A stretch of 64,000 nucleotides of DNA. Origin: Adineta ricciae (lineage: Eukaryota; Rotifera; Eurotatoria; Adinetida; Adinetidae). Below the pieces are notes generated by a model, which made no database searches, was not told where the DNA came from, and saw nothing but the letters and a program-made list of their open reading frames with translations. This document shows, piece by piece, positions 21,166 through 32,289 of the stretch. The stretch is taken from positions 43,523 to 107,522 of the forward strand of contig CAJNOJ010000142.1 in assembly GCA_905250025.1 (NCBI GenBank), in the 5' to 3' direction. Position 1 is the first letter of the stretch, and every line of letters starts with the position of its first letter. The position numbers and the translations under genes were made by a program.

Positions 21166-23304
21166 TTATTTGTTAGCGAATATGTTCGCGAGTCCTCCAC
21201 GTAGCTCAATGACCTCTTTCGACCTGTTCTTCTTTCGTTTCTGAACAATATAAATACTAACTGAAGACAGAACAACAATAATAACTGTTAGAGGAAGCAT
21301 TATTGCCAAAATTGTTTTCCATTTGCCATCATCCTTTGCTGCTGTTGCTCCTAATGTAGTGACGATAGTTGTCATCGTAACCGAGGTTGTCGATTCTTCT
21401 GTTTTCGTGGTAGTCGTTACTTTAGTTGTAGTTGTTGTCATAGATGCTGTCGTTGTTGTTGCCGTCGTAGTTGTTATTGTAGCTGGGATTGTAGTTGTCG
21501 TAGGTATTGTAGTTATTACAGTAGTGATCGGTATAGTACTGTCTATAGTTGTAAAACTTGTACTTGACAACAAGGGCGTTGATGACATAGTTGTGCTACT
21601 AGTCGGAAATGCACATGACACATCGATGTTCATACACTGTTGACTTAATTCGTCGATAATCGATTGATTCGATAAACAGATCGGTGGCACTCTCATTTGA
21701 AGTATGTTTCTCATCATAAATACAAAACAGTTGCATGGGTGATTGCTGTCAAGTAGTAAAATAGTATGATTAAGTATTTGAAATACTGGCTTAAATAAAC
21801 AATAATCATTATTAGTAAAATTAATACTCATGACAGTAACTATAAATTGTCTCATCTGACCTTGAACTGCCGAGTCGTTATAATTTCTAGGTTGATATAA
21901 CCAGAATTTGTCTGTTTTTGGTGTTCCAGATAGATCCAAGTTGTATAATATATTTGTATTTTTAAAAAGAAACCAATTGATTTCTAATAAATTTGTGCAA
22001 TTTTTTAATAGTAAATTCGTCAATGTCGATGTAATATGTTCAAGAAACGAATTCGTTTGATTTTTACGTTTGAAGTCTTCGTCATAGACTATTTTCGTTG
22101 TTTCAAGTGACGAGAATGGATTCGATGACAAATCCAAATGTTTCACCTTGGTTGCCTTAAAAGTCAACGGATGAATTGAGCCAATATGATTCGAACTCAA
22201 ATCAATTATTTCCAACTGACGTGCATTTTGAAATGAATCCTCATATAAGCCTTTAATCTGATTACAACATAATTGCAGTGTGTTCAAATGCGTTAGATTT
22301 CGGATCGGATCAAAATCATGAAGTAAATTATTCGATAAAACCAGTGTCGTCAATGATTGGTTCAATGGATTTAGAAACGATGTTTTTTCATTATGAATGG
22401 TTACAGTTTCCAGGGAAGTCAAATGATTATCATTCAATGTTAATATGGTTAAATGCAGTTCAGCAAAAGCTTCGTGTGATATTCGTTTCATTCGGTTATA
22501 CGATAAGTTCAGTCGAAGTAAACGAGTTAAATTTATAAATGTATTCGCATGAATTTCTTCGATCAAGTTCTTGTGTAAATCAATGTCAGTTAATCCAGTG
22601 AATTTGGCCAATGATGGAACATGAACGAGTTGGTTGGAAGATAAGTCTAACTTAGTTAATGAATTCGAAAGACTTTGAATAAGAAGGTCAGCATTTGCCA
22701 GCAAAGATTTTTTTATTTCAACTTCCTGAATCGTTAATGATAATGGTTCATTTCGGATCAGTTGAATATTGTTACAGTTTACAATACTAAGTCCAGAAAT
22801 ATTTGCACGGTCAAATGCTTTTAGATTGAGTTGGTACGTTTGTTGTTGTTGTCCATCCGCAATGAGAATTTGATGGTATTTTGACTGGCCAAATGCATGA
22901 TCAGCAAGCTGGAAATTTCCTGGTGAATTAAAGGTTAAAGAAATATGTGTTTCTGAATAGTTACTCAACATTTGAAACGTATTTTCAGCTATCTCATCAA
23001 CACCATTCGTAAATCGGAATTGTAAACTATTAAGCGAAGAAAATCTTGATCGAAAGTTTGTAAACGTATCAGGTGTTAAACGGGTAATGTTAATAAAATC
23101 AAATATATAACTCTCATATTCAGGAGACGAAAACGTTAACCAATCGATAGAAGTGTCGTTGCTTGCATGACTTTGAATACAAGTGACTGAGCCTGTACCA
23201 CTTTGACAATGGCAAATGATGATGGGATTATTGAGACATAGAGTGTCTGATTTGCTGTTCGAAATCAGCGAAACAACGAGAAACAACAACCATAAGAGAA
23301 ACAT
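21166..23304 (-). CDS. Leucine-rich-repeat single-span membrane receptor-like protein (haplotype 2)
   Basis: Single exon, 712 residues. It has a signal peptide (1-19), an N-terminal Cys cap (CLNN, CHCQSGTGSVTC), and a divergent then regular LRR region (about 60-440) with motifs such as LTKLDLSSNQLVHVP, LLRLNLSYN and LEIIDLSSNHIGSI. A Cys-rich LRR cap follows (HPCNCF, CLSNQ, QQCMNI, SCAF). Then comes a Thr/Ser-rich stalk (about 565-650), a span at about 664-688 and a short basic tail (KRKKNRSK). There is no TIR or kinase domain, so it is likely an adhesion or pattern-binding surface protein. The plus-strand Val-rich frame across the stalk is a shadow. Confidence 0.88.
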   Translation of the reverse strand: MFLLWLLFLVVSLISNSKSDTLCLNNPIIICHCQSGTGSVTCIQSHASNDTSIDWLTFSSPEYESYIFDFINITRLTPDTFTNFRSRFSSLNSLQFRFTNGVDEIAENTFQMLSNYSETHISLTFNSPGNFQLADHAFGQSKYHQILIADGQQQQTYQLNLKAFDRANISGLSIVNCNNIQLIRNEPLSLTIQEVEIKKSLLANADLLIQSLSNSLTKLDLSSNQLVHVPSLAKFTGLTDIDLHKNLIEEIHANTFINLTRLLRLNLSYNRMKRISHEAFAELHLTILTLNDNHLTSLETVTIHNEKTSFLNPLNQSLTTLVLSNNLLHDFDPIRNLTHLNTLQLCCNQIKGLYEDSFQNARQLEIIDLSSNHIGSIHPLTFKATKVKHLDLSSNPFSSLETTKIVYDEDFKRKNQTNSFLEHITSTLTNLLLKNCTNLLEINWFLFKNTNILYNLDLSGTPKTDKFWLYQPRNYNDSAVQGQMRQFIVTVMSINFTNNDYCLFKPVFQILNHTILLLDSNHPCNCFVFMMRNILQMRVPPICLSNQSIIDELSQQCMNIDVSCAFPTSSTTMSSTPLLSSTSFTTIDSTIPITTVITTIPTTTTIPATITTTTATTTTASMTTTTTKVTTTTKTEESTTSVTMTTIVTTLGATAAKDDGKWKTILAIMLPLTVIIVVLSSVSIYIVQKRKKNRSKEVIELRGGLANIFANK

Positions 23305-23544
23305 TTATATAAGTAAAAAGTTCTTGTGAAGTGTAACTATATCTTTGCTTGTTATCTGTTACAATGCATGTTTATTATTAGGTTTGTTACGATGCAACCA
23401 TCTTTCAGCTTTGCATGAATCATTGATAGAGGTAGATAATATATAGCAACTATCGCTTAATTTTTCTCTGTGAGACACGAAACTAATAAAACTGCAGAGA
23501 CTATCTCTAGAATTTTATTCGTTCATTTCTTATACTGTTTATAT

Positions 23545-24787
23545 TTAACATTCACATAAACCAATGTCATCGATGACTAGGTCGTTTCTGGCGTTGCTAT
23601 GACAATTCGATATAATTAATAGCATGACAGAAGTACTTGGCGCAACGAATGATATTTCATTTTTGCTCCAAGTGATATTGGCGTATTCAGGTATATCACT
23701 AGAATTTCTTTGAGTGATCAAATTATTGTCTGGTGTCACAGTTCGAACTTCAAACAGTATGTTCGGCAGAACAGACCGCTCTGGCTTGTTTAAATTGGCT
23801 GCATACATCGAAAATTCATAGATTTTGCCGACCGTTAAGTTATCGATCGTTTTGTTAAAATACAGTCCAGGATATGTTAATGCATTCACAACATACATAT
23901 ATCCACCGTTTTCATCAGCTGCATGATCTTTCTTTACGACAAGCCAATAAAAAGTTTCAGGAAGAGCATTGGCAATAACAAAATAACCATCACTTGGTGT
24001 TCCTGAAAACATTTGTATGTGTCCTGTTGTGAAGCCGAAATCAGCCGGGGTTTTGTTAGAATACTGGTCAAAACCATATCCGAATGTGATCAAGAAATGT
24101 TCAGTTCCATTTGTTGAATTTGTACCATTGAGGTCAATGGTACAAAGGCATTTATTTGCTGAATTGTATGGCACTGAATAAAATGTAAAAATATGATTTG
24201 TGCGTGTAAAATAAAAAGTCATTTACCTGCCGTTGTCGGGATTGTACTAGTCGCTGGTTCCCTTGTAATGCTGATTGTTGTAGTAGCTAAAATTTAGAGT
24301 ATTCATTGTAGTGTATTCGATCAAATCTTTATCTGTACGGTGAATGACAATGGTTTCTTAAGCACTACTATTACCTACGGTGGTAGCAAGATAGTGTTGC
24401 TTCAACCTGTACGTCATTACTAATAGTTCGCACAATATCGACACATTTTTCTTTCATGATGAAAAATTCAGTTGTTTGATAAGAGAAAGTTAGAGGTTAA
24501 ATGCGGTCTATTATTTAACAAAAACACTTACTAGTGCTCGAATTGAGAAAGTAGCAGAACTGAATCGGAACTAAACGATAATCACCGTTCGCTATTTGTA
24601 GAGTGACTCTTAAAGCGAAACTAAAACACATTTCGATAGATCTTTTTATATGGGCTGTATAAGTTTCTTTGCAACTTTCAGTTTTGCAAACAGAACTAGG
24701 AAACTTTTGAATATGAAGCTTGATTGTCAATAAGCCACATTTCTGACTTTTCACAATAATTTGGTCACGAACACTGTCACCCGAGAG
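23545..24787 (-). CDS. Secreted Cys-rich protein with carbohydrate-binding-like C-domain (haplotype 2, 5' end cut)
   Basis: Exons 24532-24787 (cut by the N), 24227-24286 and 23545-24173 match exons 4-6 of the complete copy at 39476-41188. The C-domain has blocks DGYFVIANA, TVGKIYEFSMYAANLNKP, SFVAPSTSVMLLI and NDLVIDDIGLC, resembling jelly-roll carbohydrate-binding modules common in bacterial surface proteins. Signal-peptide exons are missing because the contig ends. Confidence 0.6.
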
Positions 24788-24788
24788 N
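24788..24788. other. Single-N contig junction (right end of inserted haplotig)
   Basis: Before the N the sequence matches 40718 and earlier. After it the sequence matches 7129 onward in FkbM. The jump falls exactly on the N. Confidence 0.88.
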
Positions 24789-25139
24789 GTTGAAGGATTC
24801 GAACCCGAAGTCATACGCGGTATGAATTTAACATTGAATTCTGCTTTATTTCCATTATTCTTATTCGAAACCGGTGGTGCATGGCGCGATGATCGTTCAG
24901 TTCTGGCAAGAACGCACACCATCAAATCATTTGTAAGGATGCTCGACATCCTTGGGTACGATTGCTTTTATGTTGGTAGTCCGTATCTTCTACCTATCAC
25001 TGGAAAATATTGGGATGATTCATTCGAAGACATACCACGAAGCTGCAATATCCTATCAGTATTGCGTACTTCACAGACTTGGAAAAATTTAGCTGCGAAA
25101 CTCGCACATATACCATTAAATTCTTGTCAATGGTTATGA
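24789..25139 (+). CDS. FkbM methyltransferase, 3' part (haplotype 1)
   Basis: Begins inside the acidic motif (VEGFEPEVI) and runs to the normal stop, 116 codons, with a few substitutions against 7129-7479. Together with 4772-5328 it would make one FkbM allele lacking only 67 unsequenced bases. It has no start codon of its own. Confidence 0.75.
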   Translation, partial: VEGFEPEVIRGMNLTLNSALFPLFLFETGGAWRDDRSVLARTHTIKSFVRMLDILGYDCFYVGSPYLLPITGKYWDDSFEDIPRSCNILSVLRTSQTWKNLAAKLAHIPLNSCQWL

Positions 25140-25686
25140 AAGAGCAGTGCATATGGATTATGGATAGTTGTATTTTGTTATCATGGTTTTTTTGTGTCAT
25201 GATAGATGTAGAACAATATAAGAAAATTTCTATGAATGTAACAAAAAAGTGCTGTGTCATCACTTTTATTTCCTCTTTCTCAATTGCTCTTCCACGACTT
25301 TGAGCACGCTTCTTGACGTCAAAGAATATCACAACTCGTTTAATTAATGTTTTTCAATTAATAATCGGTCCTAGATTGAAGAAGCATGTGCATGTCTTTT
25401 TCTTTACAGAGAATCACATTCTGGATGGTTATTTAAATAACTATCAAACACAGTGACGTTCTTCCTTTTTTTTGCATCGTCATTATGTTGCACACGAAAC
25501 ATTAGGTGCTCATGAAAAGTACAAACACTACCTGAGCACGTTATTTGACGTTTTCTTTCCTGACGATGGGTGAAGCGCATCAAAATGATTTATAAAGCAA
25601 TGTAAACAAGAATCTGCTTCGTCATTCTCATTCTTTCTTATTTAAGTTACTTCTTGCTGTGTTAATCCAATAATTTCTATCTAAAG
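25140..25686. other. Intergenic with propeller promoter (haplotype 1)
   Basis: Allelic to 7480-8024, including a TTATAAAGC element near 25590. A perfect TGACGTCA palindrome occurs near 25315; the other haplotype has one base changed there. Confidence 0.4.
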
Positions 25687-26976
25687 ATGCGACTCGTTAT
25701 ACTATATTCGGCATTTGTTTTGCTCTTAACAAAACCTATCAATGGTCAAACACTGTATCCAACAACAAGCGGTAGTGTTGGTGCTGTTTACACGATGTCA
25801 AATGCCGCAAGTATGAATCAAATATTGATTCATTCGTTGAATTCAACTGGTCAATTAACATTGACGAATTCAGTGAATACCAATGGAACTGGCGTCAATA
25901 CTACAGCAGGAGATCCTCTATTCTCGCAAGGAGCTCTTGGAGTTTATTCAAATTATTTGTTTGCTGTCAATCCAGGATCAAATTCCTTGTCGATGTTTAT
26001 GCTTAGTTCCTCCGATGCAACACAAGTGACTTTAATATCAGTTCAACCTGCATATGGTGTGTTTCCAGTTTCAGTCGCTGTTAATAATATGTATGCATGT
26101 GTCTTAACTGGTGGCAGTATGACAGGTATTCGATGTTATACTTATAATTCATCTGGATTATTCATTGTAACATCATTCGATCGAAATCTTACATCGATCC
26201 TATCACAAAGCGTTCCACCGAGTGGTCCGCGACAAACATTCAGTGAAATTCTTTTCTCAGCAGACAATATGGCTTTGATCATCTCGATCAAAGGTTTTAA
26301 TGCAACATCACCAGGCTCTCTCTTGTTCTATACATTCAATAGCGACAAAACGGTGCTAGCTGCAAATCCAATACAAACGATACCGACTGGTGGTATCTTA
26401 CCGTTTTCCATGACTCTTGTCGGCATGAATGGTCTGTTGATTACTGATCCAGGTGCTGCAGGTGTTTTAACAATGACTTATTCATCAACAAGCGGCACGA
26501 TAAGTAACATTATGTTAACATCGGTTAATACAACACTTGCTAGTGCACTATGTTGGTCAACATATTCACCAAATGTTGGAAATTACTATGTGATTGGTGC
26601 AGGAACAGCCACTATTGTAGAGCTGGCTCTCAATCTCACTTCGACTTCGAACCCAGTTCAAATTATTCAATATTATCAATTACCAAGCAACACCGGGGCA
26701 CTCGAAGCAACAGTTGTAAGTCTAGCAGGTACAGATTACCTATATGTTATAGGTACTACAGCACATGTCATCACTGGTTATCAACTAAAGGCAGCTGGTC
26801 AAGCGATGGCCAATGGAATGGTCACATCACAACTGGGTGATACTACAAGCATCCCGAAACTAGCCGGTATAGCGGCATTCGTTAATACGAAATCATCCAA
26901 ATCGCTGGCAACGTCTGTCTTTGTCTCGACAAAAATTATGATAGTACTTGTCGTTGTCTCTTTGTTCATGCTATAA
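25687..26976 (+). CDS. Secreted lactonase-like beta-propeller (haplotype 1)
   Basis: 429 residues, same length as the allele at 8025-9314, with the signal peptide and hydrophobic tail kept. Differences are scattered substitutions without indels in the coding frame, consistent with both alleles being functional. An AATAAA follows the stop near 26989. Confidence 0.7.
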   Translation: MRLVILYSAFVLLLTKPINGQTLYPTTSGSVGAVYTMSNAASMNQILIHSLNSTGQLTLTNSVNTNGTGVNTTAGDPLFSQGALGVYSNYLFAVNPGSNSLSMFMLSSSDATQVTLISVQPAYGVFPVSVAVNNMYACVLTGGSMTGIRCYTYNSSGLFIVTSFDRNLTSILSQSVPPSGPRQTFSEILFSADNMALIISIKGFNATSPGSLLFYTFNSDKTVLAANPIQTIPTGGILPFSMTLVGMNGLLITDPGAAGVLTMTYSSTSGTISNIMLTSVNTTLASALCWSTYSPNVGNYYVIGAGTATIVELALNLTSTSNPVQIIQYYQLPSNTGALEATVVSLAGTDYLYVIGTTAHVITGYQLKAAGQAMANGMVTSQLGDTTSIPKLAGIAAFVNTKSSKSLATSVFVSTKIMIVLVVVSLFML

Positions 26977-27027
26977 TGTATTCCTCAAAATAAATTCTTG
27001 CAGTATATATAAAACATAATCTTTCAT

Positions 27028-28019
27028 CTACAATGCGAAAAGCCAATGACAAACTGGAGCGTCCATTAAAAAAAAGGTGGATACAGTTATCGTAAAATAA
27101 ATAAAAAGAAGAGTAAATGCTATGCACCGGCACATTGTTCGAAAGTGACATTGACGATAATTCCACGGCAAAGGGCAGCCTATCATACCAATCCCAAGTA
27201 GTAAACCAACTAAACCACCACCGACATGAGCTGAGTGTGCTACATTTAGTTTGAAAATATATATCGAAATGATTGTAGGAGCATTAGGAAGTACTATTAG
27301 TACGATAATTTGCAAAAGTATAAAAGTTCGGTGCTCAGTGTTTTCCTGCAATGCAACAAGCCGATCCACAATCAAAAATATTATTAATCCATAGATAGAA
27401 CCGGATGCGCCAAAACCGGCTAAAGAGGAGAAAACGAGCTCAACTATAGGTTTCAAAAAAGACAATCGGCGACACACTTACGCGCTTCTCTATGCTCCAA
27501 CATAAAAGTTAGACAACTGCTGAGCGCTGAAAGCCAATAAATGATGCTAACACGTATTGTACCGTATTTACGTTCCAGGAGGAATCCGTAAAGAGCTTGT
27601 TTAGAAACATTTATGACTAAATGATACCAAACCATATGAAAAAGAGAAGCAGTGAAGAATCGCCATAATTGATATGGATACATGAATGAAGAGCAGATTC
27701 CTTGGAGCCTATCATTGTAATAGCATGTTTTGTTCGACTCTAGTGAGTTACAGCGGATATTAAGCAAGCGAATCGCGTCAGATGTTGGCCGCATACATGG
27801 AATGAAAAACATGAAAATAGAAGATAAAGCGTACCGAAACGGTTGACCTTGCCAGCTGATGTTGATATATGTTAGAAGGTGGATAAAGATGTTTAAACTA
27901 CTTATAGCAACAATGAACACAGTACGATGATGCTTTTGATTCGGTACGTTGTCGATGTCAATAATACGCAAAAAGCCTGAACAGACTTTACGTCTTTTAT
28001 TTTCAGTCGGTTCCTCCAT
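27028..28019 (-). CDS. Rhomboid-family intramembrane protease (haplotype 1)
   Basis: Exons 27482-28019 and 27028-27443 around the same 38-nt intron encode 317 residues. The GASG serine and the HSAHVGGG histidine are intact. Substitutions cluster in the N-terminal tail and the first loop, away from the catalytic core. Confidence 0.87.
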
Positions 28020-28332
28020 TTCTATTTAGTATCTGTAGATCGCATCCGTCTTTTCTCTTCTCGATGAAATATACTTCTTACACAAGTCGAAGATATACCA
28101 GACTTATTTTTTCTTTCTACCATTAGAACGTAGAAAGGAATTAACATGATAACATACATATTATTTTGCGTTATATTATACAGCATATGGCCTACACGTG
28201 ATGGTATCAGCACAAATACGTATATGATACAAGGTCTCTTGATTCTATCGGAAATAGTTTATTAGAAGAAAAAACGATAGTACACTGCACATCATTATCT
28301 GTATTTTTCAGTGCGTGACTTGTAATTCTATC
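28020..28332. other. Intergenic, rhomboid 5' flank (haplotype 1)
   Basis: Allelic to 10358-10668. Nothing further seen. Confidence 0.35.
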
Positions 28333-31300
28333 TCATTGTTTCCTTTTCTGTTGTGGATTTGATGAAATTGATGATAATTTCGTTAAAGTATCACCTGTGA
28401 ACGAATGTGTATGAACATCGCTTTTTTGTAGACGAATAATGACGATATACAGAATAATTGACCATAAGCCTTCGAGTCCATTAAAAATAATGAAAAGCCA
28501 TGTGAAAGCTCGAACGCTCGTTGAGTTGATTACGGAAATTAATGGACCGAGAAGCCAAGCAACGCCTTGCGTCATACATGAGGAGAGAAGAACAATAACA
28601 CACATTTTGGTTCGTTTGTTCAATGGATTCAAAGTCGGTGCACTTCGCGTATGACTGATTAAATATTTCGCCAGGAGAAGAATCATAATGATATTCAAAA
28701 AAAGGAAGATACCGATTGGAATCGTCAGAAAAAAATGAAGCTTATTCGATGCAAACCAACAGATTCTATATGGATACAATTGTGTCATTCCATACGATTG
28801 ATTTGTGCTCAAACCAATCGCAAAACTCGAATAGATAATGGAAATGAGAAATGAAACAAATAACAATATTCGAAGTTGTTGAAATGAGGGTGGTGGAAGT
28901 GGACGAACGAAACGAAGATAATTGAAAAATCCGACACTTGTCTTCGCACAAAACATGAAAATCAAAAGAAAATAAACGGTAAACATCAGAATATGAGCAG
29001 AAAGGAAACAATCTTTCTCATCCAATGATTCACTTCGAGTGTAAACAATTAAAACGAGCGCAATATAGAAAGTAAACAGTAGAATGGTACTTGCGCAAGA
29101 TATCAATGGAAGAAGATCACGTGCGGCGAGTTTGCTGTTAACACAACAATTACGTTTGATTAAACTATGAATGAAAATGATGAGAAAGCAAAGAATGGAG
29201 ATGAATTGAAAGAGAAGCGAACAAATATCTTCGATATTTAACGATTGATTTGCATTGTGTATCAGAGTCGTAGGTAACCAGATCAAAGCAAATGATGTTA
29301 AATGATTACACGAACATTCATATCGTTGAAAATCGAAATTGTAGGTTGGAGACGTACATCCGGACTCGTTCCAACTGGATGTGATCATGTCGTAAAATGC
29401 ACAATAATATTCTCCAATCGATTCTTGTTCAAACAAAACGCGAAAATAGATTGAAATGTTCATTTCGTTGAAATAAGTTTGTTGTGTTTTAGCGACAATA
29501 ATCGATGAAGAGAGAAGTTTTTCATTGACGTGTTTTGAACGATAGTATTCAATTGGTGGTTGATCGATAACAAGTATGCTGATGAAACTAACTTCATTCG
29601 AGAGAATCGAATCTCGACTGAGTATTGCTGCAGCAGTTAAATTTGATTGAATCGCATCGTTCTCGGTTGAATTGAAAACCATTTCACCTCCGAAACCTGA
29701 ATGAAATAAAATACCTATTGGCATATCTTCTTCATCGGTTGGTCGACAGGCGAGAAATGATGTTGAGGCATTGTAAGTTAAACTAGCATTGAAAATTCCA
29801 ACTAAATTGTCGGTGATCTCGGGTGTTAATGTTCGATTCAATTGCTCTTGTTCACTGGAATTCATAGAGGACATGGTGCCAAAATAAGCTGTCAGAGCAG
29901 TGGCAACTGCAGTTAGATTTTCAGTATTGTCTTCATTAAGGAGAAAATCGACGATTTCATACTAGAATAAAACACAAGATGAGGAGATATTTTCACCGAA
30001 CAAATCAACTTTACATGCGCGTCGTGTTTTGGAACACACGAACCACTTAAATCAGGCACTAACATCGAATTATTACATGAATCTCGATCATAGAAAGTCG
30101 CGGTCGTCAATAGATTCGGCGTTGAAGTTGTTGTTGTAGAAATATCGCTAAAAGCGTTTAAGTCACCGATACGTACGATTAACTGATCGTTTATCTGAAA
30201 TGAACTTTAAAATAGAGTAACTTCGACTATTTACAATTTTTACCTCGTTAAAAATTCGTGACCGAGAACAATCCGATGCGTGGCAGGGAATCGATACTTT
30301 CCAGAATTCTACCTTCAATTTCGGTCGATTAAGATATAAAATTCCTTGAATAGTAACTCGATGCATATCGTTTCCTGCCGGTCGACAGATTGACTGATTG
30401 CATTGCTGATCAGTGGTCATATGATTATAAATATTCGATAGAAAACAAGTAGAGTTACATTTTCTTACTGGACATATATCAACTCCGTAAGTTTCATTTG
30501 AAACACACTGAGTATTATTTAGACATTGATCACAGTCGCGCGGCGAAGAACCAGTTGCTAATACATTTGCATTCAACCAAGATGTATTTACTGCAAGATG
30601 AATACTTGCCAGAAGAGAAGATGTCAAACGAGGTTGATTGCAATAATTTCGATTACAGCCATATGAAATGGAATCTCTTGTAAAAATCCAGCTTTTCGAT
30701 GTTTGGTTATAGTCGATCGATTGTTCAAGAAAAATATAAGGGAATTCATATATGTAAGATTGAGTGGAATTGATAGGAACGGATGAAAATGTGACGTGAT
30801 TCTCATCATAATAAATCCTACAATGTTTGGTACTGATCGAGTATTCGTTACTTCCTGTACATGGCTGAGTGATGTTCGTCGAAGTACAGTTGTAACACCT
30901 AATACCAAAAGAGTCGGGTTTTCGAGTCGTAGAAGTTGTTGTGGGTGGCCGAGTTGGTGGAAACGCTGTTAGATTGCCGATAGTGACGGTGATTTGTTGT
31001 CTTATTTCGTGAAATATCGTTGTACGCGAGCAATTTTTTGCAATACAATAAACATTCATTCCATGGTAGTGAAAGTTCGAACGATTTTGTGCTAAATATA
31101 GGATTATTTCGGTTGAAACTTTATATTTTTCATCAGGTGGTTCGACCAATTGTTCTGGTATACATTTCGAATCAAAGCATTGCTCGTTCGTCGAAGCGTT
31201 GACGATCCAATCGTGTAAAGAGCAGATTTCAAAACTTGAGCAGGATTCAAGTGGACAATCATCAAGATTGATTGTTTGATTACATATTTTCATTCCACAA

Positions 31301-31731
31301 TCGTGACATCTCGTTTTTGTTCCTGTTCCATAAATGTTTACCCTAAACCATTCTTCATCAATCGATATGTTGATTACATCCGTTAAAGATCTAATCAGTC
31401 TATGATCATTACAGTAATCCCAATCACATCCAAAGATAATTTCGTCTGGTTTTATAAGCCAATCGTTTGACATTGACCTATATACAATGGAATGTTTAAC
31501 GGTGATGTAGTAAACATCTAATGTTGAAGAATATTTTCTGTGAGATAAATAAGAAAGTGATTCGAGCAGTGGATCATGTTGGGTTATTGTACAGTGAATA
31601 TTGTCGTGCACCTCATTGACGGGTTCGCACTCGCATTCATCAAGAAAGCAAATACATTCGTAACAAATTAAACTGAAACTAGACGACACGCTTAAAAGAA
31701 GAAAGAAAACATGCGTCCAACGTAACGACAT
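28333..31731 (-). CDS. Adhesion-type GPCR with two Ly6-like modules (haplotype 1)
   Basis: Exons 30244-31731, 30015-30194 and 28333-29961 have the same lengths as in the allele at 10669-14068 and give 1098 residues. The start is taken at MSLRWTH, aligned with the allele. The open frame upstream to 31923 is unlikely to be coding because the other haplotype is closed there. The GPS CSCNHLTSF and the seven spans are intact. The module Cys pattern is kept, with minor changes in and around Cys-rich blocks (for example CVNS for CANS after TM1). Confidence 0.84.
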
Positions 31732-32289
31732 TTGTCGAGATTGCTGATTGATAAAAGTATAAAACGCAACCAAGAATGGAAAGAAATGTACATCAAGATA
31801 AAACGTTTTATTGATCCCTTGTCTTTTATAATGCAACCACTCATGAGTATCAGCAGAAAACAAATGAAGGTTTCGCTTGCGATTCATAGTCAATAAATTT
31901 ATAACTAAATTCGTTTTTAACAAGAAAAAAGAACGTGGTTATCAACTGACTGCTTTTTTACTGATCTTATTTTTAGTTAAATCGCATGCGAATTAAAATC
32001 CAATGGATGTCTCACTAAATGGTGTACCTTTTGTTCTAATCTAACTGTTTTATGAATTAATGAAAGACTTAGCGGCTTCTCTCCGATGACATTTTAGTCT
32101 CGATACTTTTTTATACATGGCTATTTTTGTCATTCAGTTTCATTATAATCACGATAAATGTTTTATTATTGATAATTACAGGCGAACGATGAAATAAGAT
32201 ATAGATGTAAGAACAGATACAAAACGTTGTATATGGGCACAAACATAAAACAGAAAAAAGGAGATTTCGGTTCGTTCAATTGCAATCGA
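31732..32289. other. Intergenic, no gene seen
   Basis: Allelic to 14069-14625. Confidence 0.35.

Larger units (their letters stand above)
5330..24787. other. Alternative-haplotype contig inserted in tandem with its own allele
   Basis: This 19,458-base segment lies between two single Ns. Its left end matches 3625 and its right end matches 40718. It therefore aligns along 3625-5328, then a 67-base piece missing elsewhere, then 24789-40718. Gene order and orientation are identical and divergence is a few percent by eye. The largest difference is an extra GPCR of about 1.66 kb. Allelic haplotypes of one locus explain the exact N boundaries better than a real segmental duplication. Confidence 0.8.

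Noticed and set aside
21323-21643. Plus-strand Val-rich hydrophobic frame (and its twin at 37214-37570)
   Set aside because: Reverse of the Thr-rich stalk of the LRR proteins; its length simply follows the stalk repeat.
24300-24460. Plus-strand VCBS-like fragment inside the intron of the secreted protein (also 40250-40350)
   Set aside because: Too short and without the Asp-loop pattern; similarity to FG-GAP repeats is not convincing.
31732-31923. N-terminal extension of the haplotype 1 adhesion GPCR frame
   Set aside because: The aligned region of the other haplotype is not open, and a good signal peptide begins at 31731.
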